Shown: one piece after another, positions 1 to 10,520 of the stretch
How positions within the stretch are numbered: position 1 is the first letter of the stretch
Layout of the letters: each line of letters begins with the position of its first letter
Origin: Magnolia sinica
Lineage: Eukaryota; Streptophyta; Magnoliopsida; Magnoliales; Magnoliaceae
Direction of reading: 5' to 3'
NCBI RefSeq assembly: GCF_029962835.1
Contig: NC_080577.1
Coordinates: 3,844,001 to 3,908,000, forward strand
Length of the DNA: 64,000 bases
Notes under the pieces: model-generated
Told to the model about the DNA's origin: nothing
The model's input: only the letters and a program-made list of their open reading frames with translations
Databases searched by the model: none
Translations under genes and position numbers: made by a program

Positions 1-79
1 TAAAATAAAAATTTTTAATTTTTTAAGTATATCTAACCCCATACATCACGTCTAACGCTAACCCAATCCCAAACCATCT

Positions 80-345
80 CTCTCCCTCCCTCATCCTCAT
101 CCCCATCCTCTTCTAAGCCAGGCAACCACCCACCACCATCACCACCCTACTCTATTTCTCTCCTCTCTACACCCTCTCTCCCTCATCTTTCAAGTCCGGC
201 AGCCACCCACCACCATCACCATGGCCCTCCTCCTCTATCTCTCTCTCTCTCCTCTCCACTCCCTTCCTCCTTCCTCTTCCAAGCCAGGCAACCACCATCA
301 CCACCCTCCTCCTCCTCTCTCTCCTCTCCACTCCCTCCCCTCATC
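80..345. repeat. CT-rich minisatellite, about three units
   Basis: The unit contains AAGCCAGGCAACC followed by CACCACCATCACC and a CT-rich tail. The key word recurs near 115, 192 (diverged) and 281, so the period is roughly 76-90 bp. No open frame of interest runs through it. Confidence 0.7.
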
Positions 346-589
346 TCTCAATCCGAATCTGTGCCAACTTGAACTGACTCTGTACTTTTGACTGGGTTAG
401 ACTCTGTTCGGATTAGTCCAGGCCAAACCCCGATTCAGATCGGTTCAAACATGTTGGACTCGGTACCGAGTCGAGTCGAGTTCAGGTCAAGCCTATTTCA
501 AAACCGGATCAATTCAAATCATCCCTAACTCAGTTCAACTCAACTCGATGCCCAACTCTACTTATAAGGTATTAAACTTTTTTTTTTTT

Positions 590-770
590 TTTTATAACCA
601 TCTCTCTCTCTCTCTCTCTCTCTTCTTTTCTCTTTTTTCTTTTTTTTTTTTTACACGCGCACCCAACACACACACCATAGTGGGATTTCACCACCTATGG
701 GTATCCAACCCAAGACCTCTGTTGAAACTCCTCAAAGTCTACCACTGAGGTAAGGACCCAAACCCCATTT
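590..770 (-). mobile_element. tRNA-derived SINE copy (copy 1 of 3)
   Basis: Read on the minus strand this is a short unit: a tRNA-like head (GGTAGACTTTGAGGAGTTTC), a B-box-like stretch near 'GGGTTGGATACCCATAGG', then GTGAAATCCCAC, a GT-rich stretch and an A-rich tail (T-rich on the + strand, about 625-652). The same order is seen near 27,145-27,285 (minus) and 46,107-46,256 (plus). SINE origin is inferred from this architecture. A (CT)n run lies at 601-624, just beyond the tail. Confidence 0.6.
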
Positions 771-2142
771 TTTTAAAATGGTGTAGACTCTCGAGGGCAA
801 GCATGATATAGTTGTGCGAGGATCTAAACCATCCAAATTGCTACCAAACAATAAGGGGATTTGAAATCCCCTCAAATCCTCCAAAATCCATGGTGCCAAA
901 CGACCCCTAACTCAACTATAGATGGAACAGAATCTAAAAATTACAATGACAAAGTTATATTGACCATATGATTTTTTCCATTCAGATTTGGATCAGTCAA
1001 CATATTTCTTCTAACCATTCATTTAATTGGTATTATTTGGATTGTTATGGTTGCTTTATAAGTGATATTTTTGGAAATATGCTCCATCCAGTGGCATCCA
1101 TAGCCTGGATGGTCCAGATAGCTGTACAACAGCGCCGCATCTGAAAAGGATGACCCACTGCCACTTTTAAGATGTTATTAAACTAACATAGGAGTCTAAT
1201 CCATTATTTCGTTGTCAATGATGGCCGTGCTGGTACGGAAGACATATGGGGAATTTGATACCAGGTGGGACCTGTCTTAGACTCTTAGGATGTCGAAAAA
1301 AACAAAAATGGAAATATAAAGGGGATTTTTACAAAATACCTCCAAAAATAAGATTTTACTGAATAATATTTGCACAAACCAAAATGCAATGAAAGTGCTT
1401 TTGAGCAATGAAATTACCGTAACACCATTATACATGAAGTGGATAATTGTGGGGCCTACAATAGTTGTATGATATCCAACCCATCCAATAGATGTAATCT
1501 GCTGTGATGTTCAAAAGGATGCAAAATTTAGCTCATCTAAACATAAGGTGAGCCGCACCATAAACAATAATATACACTACTTAAAAGCATCAAGATGCAT
1601 ACGGAGCTAATCCGGTGATTCAATTAGAAAGATTTTTAGTTAGCGTGATTGTCATAGTTAGATGGATGTTTGCCGGGTTGCATGACATAGGGTCTCTGAA
1701 ATTTTCTGATCATATTACTTCTTAAAGGAAAATTAATTAAATACATGAAGGGTACCTTGGTAACTTCCCTTCTCATAAAGTCCTGCTAAGGTTTTTTTAT
1801 TCTTGGTTGGATTCTATAGTAAATTTGGGATTTATAAGATTTTTTTCATACAAATTGCAATATTATAAAGATATTTATAATAAGAATTTTATCATCGTTG
1901 AAAAAGAAAAACCAGCACTTTACCTTAGGATAAATTTTTAACCCAACTTTAAGTGAATGCATGTGAAATCACTTTGAACTGTCTCATAAATAATGTGCTA
2001 TTTTAAAATAAGAATTAAATATGTAAAGCAACATTCATTAAGCATCCAAGAATCTTATGTATTTATTTTATGATCCATTTAAAGTATGGCCCACCATTCG
2101 AACTATTTAATTTTGAATTATGTATTTATCATGTGTAGCTGT
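771..2142. other. Intergenic, no gene seen
   Basis: AT-rich DNA with no convincing coding frame or structured element. A short stretch at about 830-910 (ATTTGAAATCCCCTCAAATCC) resembles sequence near 44,820-44,875 and may be a worn MITE end. Confidence 0.5.
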
Positions 2143-2290
2143 AAGGGTGGCAATGGGTCAAGCAACCTGATGAACCCAACTTACCTTTAAACTAGGATTA
2201 GACTTCTTAGCTTGGCTCATACTTAGCCTAAACTAAGCTTGAGCTCGAATTGATTTAGTCTAACCCAGCCCAGCCCAGATCCATTACTTA
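2143..2290. mobile_element. Family D MITE-like copy (diverged)
   Basis: It starts AAGGGTGGCAATGGGTC and ends near CCAGCCCAGATCCATTA, an imperfect inverted match. Better-preserved copies are at 39,011, 50,281 and 55,995. Confidence 0.45.
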
Positions 2291-2496
2291 GCTCATATGT
2301 ATATCTTATATCTTATAAATGTCATTTTAATCCTTGATCAGAAAAATATATGCATATTTATTGCATACCAATATTAATTTTGTTCAGTGTAAGTTATTAT
2401 TATTAAAATTTCATGTGCCAACTACTTGATATGTGTATGTGATTGATAATTTTAGGTAGTTTGGATCGTCAAGCAATGGTTGGCAATCGCCCTCTG

Positions 2497-2815
2497 TGCT
2501 TGTTTGGATTGCGCGTAAACAGAAAATGGAATTTAAGTGTTTTTCATTACTCCTCCGATCTTTGAGATTGTTTGGATAGCAAAGGAAATGATAACTCTGA
2601 AAAATAACAATTACTATCATTTTCCATAATCAAAATCTCACGATAAGATAATTTTCATTTATCTTTCAAACAAGACCCTCCAGCATATAAAATCCATAGA
2701 ATCCATGTTTCAATAGTATTCACAAAATTCATGAGAATCTGCCGTTAAATAATCATTACACTTAAAAAAAAAAAAAAAATTTCCTTTTACATAGTTCAAA
2801 CAAGCTCTTCATGTG
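2497..2815. mobile_element. Possible MITE with 'GCTTGTTTGGA' ends
   Basis: The left end GTGCTTGTTTGGAT and right end GTTCAAACAAGCTC are inverted matches about 320 bp apart around AT-rich DNA. No target duplication was verified. A poly-A run lies at 2,764-2,779. Confidence 0.4.
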
Positions 2816-2962
2816 GTTATTGAACACAATGCCATTCAAGATAACATTTCTTATCTTCATACGTGCCCCTCCACTGGGGTGGACCTATGCTAGAGATATC
2901 AGGTGAAGCCATAGGTAAAAAGAACTCCTCAAAATACATATGCCTCACTGTGTAGATGCCAT

Positions 2963-2963
2963 T

Positions 2964-3040
<77 letters not shown>
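2963..3040. repeat. Compound (CT)n(AT)n microsatellite
   Basis: A CT run (about 2,963-2,990) passes directly into an AT/TA run reaching 3,039. Such tracts are length-variable and prone to sequencing error. Confidence 0.95.
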
Positions 3041-3041
<1 letters not shown>

Positions 3042-3810
3042 CTAATGCAGTCAACAACTGGACGCATGTTTGCAGAGTAAATAAAAATGATCGATTAACA
3101 CATTTTGATTAATGATCCAGCTTAAGCGTACGGATGGCCAATCCAATGGTCAAACCTACTCGGTTTTTAAGATATGTCATTTTAACTTCACGGACCTTAT
3201 CTCGTATGTCACTCCACCCTAGTATGTTATGATACTTACTTGATACTGAGAGTACTAGCCAACGCATCAAAAGCTCTAGAGTTGTTGGGAAGCATCATAA
3301 TATTGTATAATTATTCAGGCCTTATTAGACAAACCAACCTCGTATCTCATAATTCCCACAATAATCCCCACCCGTTGGCAATTATGCATCTCACAAATTC
3401 CACCTCGTGGATCACCCCACCCTAATACGAAGATACACTTGTATCATCTTTTGTGTCAAAATTCGTCAATACTCTTGATTGAATGAGTTAAGAGTGGAAT
3501 AAGCAACAATGCAAGTATATATGTTAATTGATAACATGTGCCAACACAATAGGTCTTGACTGTTACTTGTCTTGACATAAATTTCTTGAATCAAACAATT
3601 CCTAAAAATCATCAAATGACTAGATTGGCCCATGTTATTAGTACTCTCATATGTAAGTTACATCCCAATAATCAGAATTACGTAACGATAATAACATCTG
3701 ATTTTTGGAGTTAATTTAAGTTAGTAAAAAACTTCTTTTTAAATGTTATATGCTAGAGCGCAGGATATGTACATACAACCGCACAACGTATGTAGATTTA
3801 TCAACCCGAC
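3041..3810. other. Intergenic, no gene seen
   Basis: No open frame with codon character, no terminal repeats and no tandem structure were recognised. Confidence 0.5.
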
Positions 3811-3815
3811 CTGGA

Positions 3816-4178
3816 TTTGCCGGCTAAAGCTTTTAAAGCCTTTGGTAGAAAGGCCCACTGCAATGTTTGTGAGAAATCCAATATATTTATCTATTTTTTA
3901 AATCATGTTAGGCATGGCTCAAAAGATGAGATGTATCCAAAACTCAAATGGGCCGCTGGACAGAAAAAAGTGGGCTGAGAAATGCTTATCATTGAAATCT
4001 CTCTCAGGTCTACCGTGATGCCTATATGCCATCCATGCTGCTAATAAAATTATTACTGTTGGAATGAATTTAACATACAAAATATTAGCTATTTTTTATA
4101 CTGTGGGCAGATTACTCAAAAACAACATGGCCTCTTACGAAGGAGTTTTCTTTCTGCAGAAGGCTTTCGCAGGCAATC
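3816..4178. mobile_element. Family B MITE-like copy (diverged)
   Basis: It starts GGATTTGCCGGCTAAAGC and continues GCCCACTGCAATGTTTGTGAG. It ends with GAAGGCTTTCGCAGGCAATC, the inverted counterpart. The best-preserved relative is at 33,389-33,938. The middle is shortened here. Confidence 0.5.
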
Positions 4179-4557
4179 ACACCCTTATCCATCCAGCTGA
4201 AATTTGCTTGGGTGACCAGCATGTCCTGGCATCCAAACGGTGGACGGTCCCGATCATCTGGACATCTCCACATGTCGGCTCAAATAAAATGTAAGAATGA
4301 CACGTGAGAGGATAGTTAAAGTTGAAAACTGAGTGAAAATTGAGAGATGCAGAAGATTTTCTATGTATTTGAGACAACCCAATGAGGTTGAATATATAGA
4401 AATTACAACTATGTATACAAGGAAATTAGTAAATGCAGAATCCCCTACCTATAAAAATAAGATATACAAGGTAACAAGATATACAAGATATGTGAGGTAT
4501 CTAACAAAAGTCCCAACAGGTAAAACAAACTCTTTTGGCGAACGCGGACGGCTCTAC

Positions 4558-5082
4558 TTCTCCGCAGCGTGGATTGGGTGCTACCACAGGCCGTCAGCTC
4601 GGCAGGGGCAGGTGCTCTATGTGGCCACTGTGATGTATGAGTTTTATTCACACCGTCCATCAAATTTTCTATATCATTTCATGATAGAAGGCCAAAAATG
4701 AGGTAGATATACGGTTCAAGTGGACCACATAGTGGGGATTAAATGTCTACCGTTGAAAACTTCTTGGGGGCACCAGAAGTTTCGGATCAAGCTGATATTT
4801 GTGTTTTCAATTCATCCCACCTTATGAACAGATAAACATTACAGTGGGCCCTAGGAAGATTGCAACGGTAGGCATTATTGTCACCACTGCCTCTTACGGT
4901 GTGGTCCAATTGAGCCTTGGATCTGCCTCATTTTTTGAGTTTTTACACAATGATATCGCAAAATTGATGGACGGTGTGGATAAAACCCACACATCACGGT
5001 GGCCACTCAAAGCCCCTGCCTGTGCCGAACTGGGGACAGGCCGGGTTAGTACCCGCTACCCAATCCGCGACCGTGCTGCGGA
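4558..5082. mobile_element. Family A element, near full length
   Basis: Extended inverted ends are visible: CTCCGCAGCGTGGATTGGGT on the left and ACCCAATCCGCGACC...GCTGCGGAG on the right. Inside lie TGATGTATGAGTTTTATTC and its partner GATAAAACCCACACATCA, then the core with CAGAAGTTTCGGATCAAGCT. No transposase frame is present, so it is probably a non-autonomous DNA transposon. Adjacent 4,179-4,557 holds nothing recognisable. Confidence 0.6.
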
Positions 5083-5356
5083 GGACCAACGTTTGGGAAG
5101 CAACGCATTAGAAATGCCATCCTCACCGTCACTTTTGTGGCCTCGGAATGGACCGTTAAAATGAGATGTCCCAGTGATCGGGATTCTATCATTTTAAAAA
5201 AAATTGTGGGCCATCCACGGAAAGGCCCGATAGTTGACGGTCTGGATTACCGAAGGTGTACCGTGAGGTGGCAACGAACGATGAGCTGTTCGGTCCCACT
5301 TAAAAGCTCGTCAAGATGAACGGTTCCCATTGGAATGAGATACGAGTCGAAGACGC

Positions 5357-5365
5357 GTGCTAATT
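5357..5365 (+). repeat. 9-bp target-site duplication, left copy
   Basis: GTGCTAATT stands immediately before the left MULE tip (GAGAAATTTGCGA). The identical nine bases follow the right tip at 15,858-15,866. A 9-bp duplication is the family signature of Mutator-type transposition. Confidence 0.95.
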
Positions 5366-6730
5366 GAGAAATTTGCGACTGTATGACCCATTTATGGCCC
5401 ATTTACGAGACCAAGCCCACCTTTTTTTACCTTGCAAAAATAAGCCCCATCTGTACGGTTGGCTTGCCAAAGGTCGAAAATGCCCCTACTTTCTCCTTCA
5501 AGCGGATCGGTGGTGCTCGAAGACGAGCGCTGACACTCCTCGAACCGCGAGTTGTACGAACGGTTCAAAAGATATCAAAGTTACATGGGCCCCACAGTTA
5601 CGTATTTATTGTATCCACAACGTTCATCCATATTTAGAGATCATTTGGGAGCATTGTCAAAAAAAAAAAAAATCATATCCAAAGATCAACTGGACCACAC
5701 CACAAAGAGCAACGGGAAAATTGATTTTCACCGTTAAAAATTTTGTACGGCCCACCGTAACATTTATTTTCCATCCAATCTATTCATAAGGCCACAAAGA
5801 CCTGGATGAAGAGGAAAAACAAATTTCATAATAATCCAAAACTTCTGTTACCCTTAAAAGGGTTTCAATGGTAGAGGTTCAATCCTCCACAGCCTTTAAC
5901 AGTGTGGTCCACTTGATAGCTAGATTTGTCTTATTTTTCGTCTCAAGCCTTAATACGAGTTCTTCGAATATATCGACGGTTTGGATATAACACATACCTC
6001 ATAATACGACCCACAAAAAGCTGTGGGGAATATAACGGTAAAAAATAAAACAATAATAAATAAATAGGATAGGAACTGATGGCTACAGTCTTTTTTATCG
6101 CTACGTATTATAACCGTAGCCATAATCGGAGCCCCCGCCATTTCGATATGTCTTTTTATATGTATCGAAGGTCTTTCGATATGTATCGAAGGCCTTTCAA
6201 TTAATTGAAAAAGGTCCTGAACTGTCCAGCGAGTTTACCTCAAAAATCCTGCAATTTTTTATACATATCAAACAGTATTCAATATGTATCAAAGGTGATA
6301 TGACCAATAGCTACGGATTATAACCGTAGCCACAAATGTAGTTTGTGCCAATTTATGAATTTTTTTTATTTTTTATTTTTTATTTTTTACATGGATAAAT
6401 TTATTCTACCTACAATTTTCTCTAATACATATTTATATAAATATGTATATATAAGCATATAAAAAAAATTTCTCTCTTTTTTTCATTTATTTCTTTATTC
6501 ATTTAACAAGAATATCTTCTAAACCAAAATTAGTTACTTGACGTACCCTATATAATTTTGGGGTAGGAGAAGCTACTTCAGCCAACCAACTTGGTTATTT
6601 TTCAAGATTCCATCAGATCTATGGTCGAAAATCTATTTCATTCACTTCGCGATCAATTTCAATCAGTTCGCGGTCAATTTCATTCATTTCATTTACTTCG
6701 TGATCAATTCCATGCATTTCACGGTCAATC
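5366..6730 (+). repeat. MULE left terminal inverted arm
   Basis: Successive blocks match the reverse complement of the right arm in the same order. They are: tip with GACCCATTTATGGCCCATTT (about 5,384), GAAGACGAGCGCTGAC, a Family A copy (about 5,584-6,030), a block with TATCGAAGG repeats and GTAGCCA words (about 6,100-6,340), an AT-rich block, TTTTGGGGTAGGAGAAGCTA (6,557), then the first satellite-like units. Small indels separate the arms, for example in the A run near 5,660. Confidence 0.9.
5584..6030. mobile_element. Family A copy inside MULE left arm
   Basis: It runs from GGGCCCCACAGTTACG to CGACCCACAAAAAGCTGTGG, with the standard family core (GGTTTCAATGGTAGAGGTTC). A matching copy lies in the right arm at 15,190-15,645, so the insertion predates arm duplication or was spread by gene conversion. 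Confidence 0.7.
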
Positions 6731-6734
6731 CCAG

Positions 6735-8285
6735 CGATTCTGTTTTGATTCATGGTCATTTCCATTCATTTCACGGTCAATTCCCTTCACTTCACGGTCA
6801 TTTCCATGCATTTCACGGTCAATCGTTTCACTTCACGGTCATTTCTATGCATACCACGGTCATTCTCGCCTATTCTGTGTTGATTCACGGTCATTTCGGC
6901 ACATTGCACGGTCATGCCCCTTCACTTCACAGTCATTTCGGCGCATTTCACGGTCCAATCGCCTCACTTCGCGGTCATTTCCATTCATATCACGGTCATT
7001 CCCGCCTATTCCCTGTTAATTCACGGTCATTTTAACGCATTTCACGGTCATGCCCCTTCACTTCATGGTCATTTCCATGCATATCATGGTCATTCTCGCC
7101 TATTCCTTGTTGATTCACGGTCCTTTCGGCGTATTTCACAGTCATGTCCCTTCACTTTACGGTCATTTCTGCGCATTTCGCGGTACAATCGCCTCACTTC
7201 ACGGTCATTTTCATGTATATCACGGTCATTCCGGCCTATTCCGTGTTGATTCACGGTCATTTCGGCGCATTTCAAGGTCATGCCTCTTCACTTCATGGTC
7301 ATTTCCACGCATTTCACATTACAATCGCTTCACTTCACGGTCATTCCCATGCATATCACGGTCATTCCCGCCTATTCCGCATTGATTCACGGTCATTTCA
7401 GCACATTTCACAGTCATGCCCCTTCACTTCACGGTCATTTTCGCGCATTTCATAATCCAATCGCTTCACTTTACGGTCATTTCCATGCATATCATGGTCA
7501 TTCCCGCCTATTTCGTGTTGATTCATGGTCATTTCGGTGCATTTCACGGTCATGCCCCTTCACTTCACGATCATTTTCACGCATTTCACGGTCCAATCGC
7601 TTCACTTCACTGTCATTTCCATACATACCACGGTCATTGCCGCCTATTCCGTGTTGATTCACGGTCCTTTCGGCGCATTTCACGGTCATGCTCATTCACT
7701 TCACGGTCAGTCATTTTCACGCATTTCACGGTCCAATCGCCTCACTTCACGGTCATTTCCATGCAAATCATGGTCATTCCCGATGATTCCGTGTTGATTC
7801 ACGGTCATTTCGACGCATTTCACGGTCATGCCCCTTCATTTCACGGTCATTTCAGCACATTTCGCGGTCCAATCGCCTCACTTCACGGTCATTTCCATGC
7901 ATATCAGAGTCATTCCCGCCTATTCCGTGTTGATTCACGGTCATTTCGGCGCATTTCACAGTCGTGACCCTTCACTTCATGGTCATTTTCACGCATTTCG
8001 CAGTCCAATCGCTTCACTTCACAGTTAGTTCCATGCATATCACGGTCATTCCCGCCTATTTCGTGTTGATTCACGGTCATTTCGGCGCATTTTACAGTCA
8101 TGCCCCTTCACTTCACGATCATTTTCGCACATTTCACGGTCCAATCGCCTGATTTCACGATCATTTCCATGCATATCACGGTCATTCCCGCCTATTCCGT
8201 GTTGATTCACGGTCATTTCGGTGCATTTCACGGTTATGCCCCTTCACTTCAAGGTCATTTTCATGCATTTTATGGTCCAATCGCT
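6735..8285 (+). repeat. 136-bp satellite array, forward block
   Basis: Words such as CACGGTCATTTC and TTCCGTGTTGATTCACGG recur every 136 bp (for example at 7,144, 7,280, 7,416 and 7,828, 7,964, 8,100). Each unit is itself built from diverged modules of about 17 bp around TTCACGGTCAT, and 136 is 8 x 17. About 11 units are present. 136 is not a multiple of 3, so all three frames stay largely open; these frames are not treated as genes. Confidence 0.95.
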
Positions 8286-8815
8286 ACACTTCACCGTGAA
8301 ATCACTACCATCTCCTTCTCCCCCTTCATGCAAATAGATATTCTCAATTTTAAGATGGTGGCCCACCTCCTTCACTTTAGATCCTCCACCAGATGATGAA
8401 ACTGACCCTCTCTCTATTGACTCATCAAATGACATATCCTCGCGTTTGTCATCATCTCCCACCCCTTGTTCATGCAAATTAATCCTTTCGATCGGTGGAT
8501 TGTGGTCCACCTCCACTTCAAATCCTTCACCTGATGATTTCTTTATTGACCGATGAAATATCACATCCTCCAGTCCATTATTATATCCTTCTTCGAGCCC
8601 TTCGATCAATAGAGATTCTTTACCAGATGATGATGGACAGTCATTCTCAATTGACCCATACAACAGCACACCCTCGATTCCATCACCATCTCCTCCCCCT
8701 TCTCCATTTAAATCAAGCTTCTCGATCAACGAATGGTGGCCCACCTCCTCCACTCGAAACCCTTCCCCAGGCAATAAGATTCCAATTGCAGTAAAAATGT
8801 CGAATCAATAAGGAA
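8286..8815 (-). other. Coding-like repeated segment inside MULE
   Basis: Between satellite blocks the minus strand keeps a frame from about 8,774 to 8,244. It repeats a diverged peptide pattern: GEGFxVEEVGHHxxIE, then LHEGGxGDGD, then a stretch ending SIExxSxSSSG. GTGG(C/T)CCACCTCC marks successive units near 8,347, 8,505 and 8,735. It is Gly/Glu/Ser-rich, with no domain recognised and no start or splice context identified. It may be captured host coding sequence or a satellite with chance coding character. A plus-strand relative lies at 9,685-9,900. Confidence 0.5.
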
Positions 8816-9115
8816 TAAGTGGGAATAACCATGGTATGCATGGAAATGACCGTGAAGTGAGGCGATTGGACCGCGAAATGTGCCGAAATGATCGTGAAGT
8901 GAAGGGGCATGACCGTGAAATGCGCTGAAATGACCGTGAATCAACGCGGAATATGCGGGAATGACCGTGATATGCATGGAAATGACCGTGAAGTCAGCCG
9001 ATTGGACCGCGAAATGTGCGAAAATGACCGTGAAGTAAAAGAGCATGATCGTGAAATGCATCGAAATGACCGTGAATCAACACGGAATAGGGGGGATTGA
9101 CCGTGATATGCATGG
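8816..9115 (-). repeat. 136-bp satellite, inverted block
   Basis: The same satellite is in reverse orientation (AATGACCGTGAAGTGA, GGACCGCGAAATG), roughly two units. It abuts the forward block that starts near 9,120, giving a head-to-head junction. Confidence 0.9.
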
Positions 9116-9682
9116 AAATCACAGTCATTCCTGCTTATTTCGTGTTGATTCACGGTCATTTAGGCGCATTTCACGGTCATGCCCCTTCACTTCACGGTCA
9201 TTTCCGCACATTTCGCAGTCCAATCGCTTCACTTCACGGTCATTTCCATGCATACCACGGTCATTCCCGCTTATTCTGTGTTGATTCACGGTCATTTCGG
9301 CACATTTCACGGTCATGCCCCTTCACTTCACGGTCATTTTTGCGCATTTCGAGGTCCAATCGCCTCACTCACGGCCATTTTCATGCATATCACGGTCATT
9401 CCCGCATCTGTGTTGATTCACAGTCATTTCGGTGCATTTCACGTTCATGCCCCTTCACTTTACGGTCATTTCCGCGCATTTTGCGGTCCAATCGCTTCAC
9501 CTCACGATCATTTCCATGCATATCATGGTCATTCCCGCATATTCCGTGTTGATTCACGGTCATTTCGGCGCATTTCATGGTCATGCCCCTTCCCTTCACG
9601 GTCATTTCCGTGCATTTTGCAGTCCAATCGCCTCACCTCACGGTCATTTCCATGCATATCACGGTGATTCCCACATATTCCA
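9116..9682 (+). repeat. 136-bp satellite, second forward block
   Basis: Roughly four forward units (TTCACGGTCATTT..., GGTCCAATCGC...). One unit is shortened near 9,370 (CGCCTCACTCACGGCC). Confidence 0.9.
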
Positions 9683-9905
9683 ACTCAGAATCTCTATTTG
9701 CATGAAGGGGGAGGAGACGGTAGTGATTTAGAGTGTATGTTATTCTACCAATCAAGAGTTTTGATTTTCGTGAAGGTGCAGAAGGAAATGGTAATGTATT
9801 AGAGGGTATGTTATTCCGTCAATTCGAAGATAAAGGGTCGACATCATGTTCTGGTGAAGGATTCCATGTGGATGAGGTAGGCCACCTTCTGCCTAGGACA
9901 CTATT
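9683..9905 (+). other. Second copy of the coding-like segment, plus strand
   Basis: CTATTTGCATGAAGGGGGAG at about 9,694 is the inverted counterpart of 8,310-8,335. Translation on the plus strand gives the same pattern (REGAEGNGNVLEGMLF, then SGEGFHVDEVGH), truncated. Together with 8,286-8,815 it forms an inverted pair around the 8,816-9,682 satellite blocks. Confidence 0.55.
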
Positions 9906-10130
9906 CTGGTTGGGTGGGACGTTACACTACACCTGATGCTCAAGTGATTGGGCGGATTCGTTGGCTTCCTACGGTTGATTAATCAAATTTGTGCGGTTCT
10001 TTACTGGCTTCACTCCTGTATAGACTAACATTAAGTGTTATTGATCATTTAAGTGATATTATAAGTTAATTAATAAAAAAAATTCAAGGATTTTTTTGGA
10101 AATCCAAAATGGTGAAAATCCAGGATGTTA
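9906..10130. other. Unique spacer within MULE
   Basis: AT-rich DNA without satellite words or a recognisable frame. Confidence 0.5.
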
Positions 10131-10520
10131 CATGCCCCTTCACTTCATGGTCATTTCCGCACATTTCACGGTCCAATTGCCACACTTCACCGTGAAATGC
10201 GTCGAAATGACCGTGAATCAACACGGAATAGGCGGGAATGACCGTAAAATGCATGGAAATGACTGTGAAGTGAAGCGAATTGACATTCAAATGCATGAAA
10301 ATGACCGTGAATCAAAACGAAATCGCTGGGATTGACCGTGAAATGCATGGAAATGACTGTGAAGTAAAAGGAATTGACCGTGAAATGCATGGAAATGATT
10401 GTGAATCAAAACGGACTCGTCAGGATTGACCATGAAATGCATGAAAATGACCTTGAAGTGAAGCGAATGGACCGTGAAATGTATAAAAATGACCGTGAAT
10501 TAAAACGGCATCATCGGGAT
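10131..10520. repeat. Satellite, forward stub then inverted block
   Basis: 10,131-10,190 is forward (CTTCACTTCATGGTCATTTC); from about 10,191 the orientation flips (CGTGAAATGCGTCGAAATGA). The inverted part is the continuation of the right MULE arm, interrupted at 10,520 by the nested LTR and resuming at 14,568. Confidence 0.85.

Noticed and set aside
4333..4701. 122-residue frame and neighbouring frames to 5,789
   Set aside because: They cross boundaries of Family A and MULE arm sequence and change character with them.
6591..8396. Many overlapping open frames of 100-180 residues rich in His/Phe/Ser
   Set aside because: They are translations of the 136-bp satellite in successive frames, identical in design and repeated per unit, with no start context or domain.
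6735..9682. CRISPR-like regular repeats
   Set aside because: No repeat/unique-spacer alternation; every part of the 136-bp unit recurs, and the context is a plant transposon.
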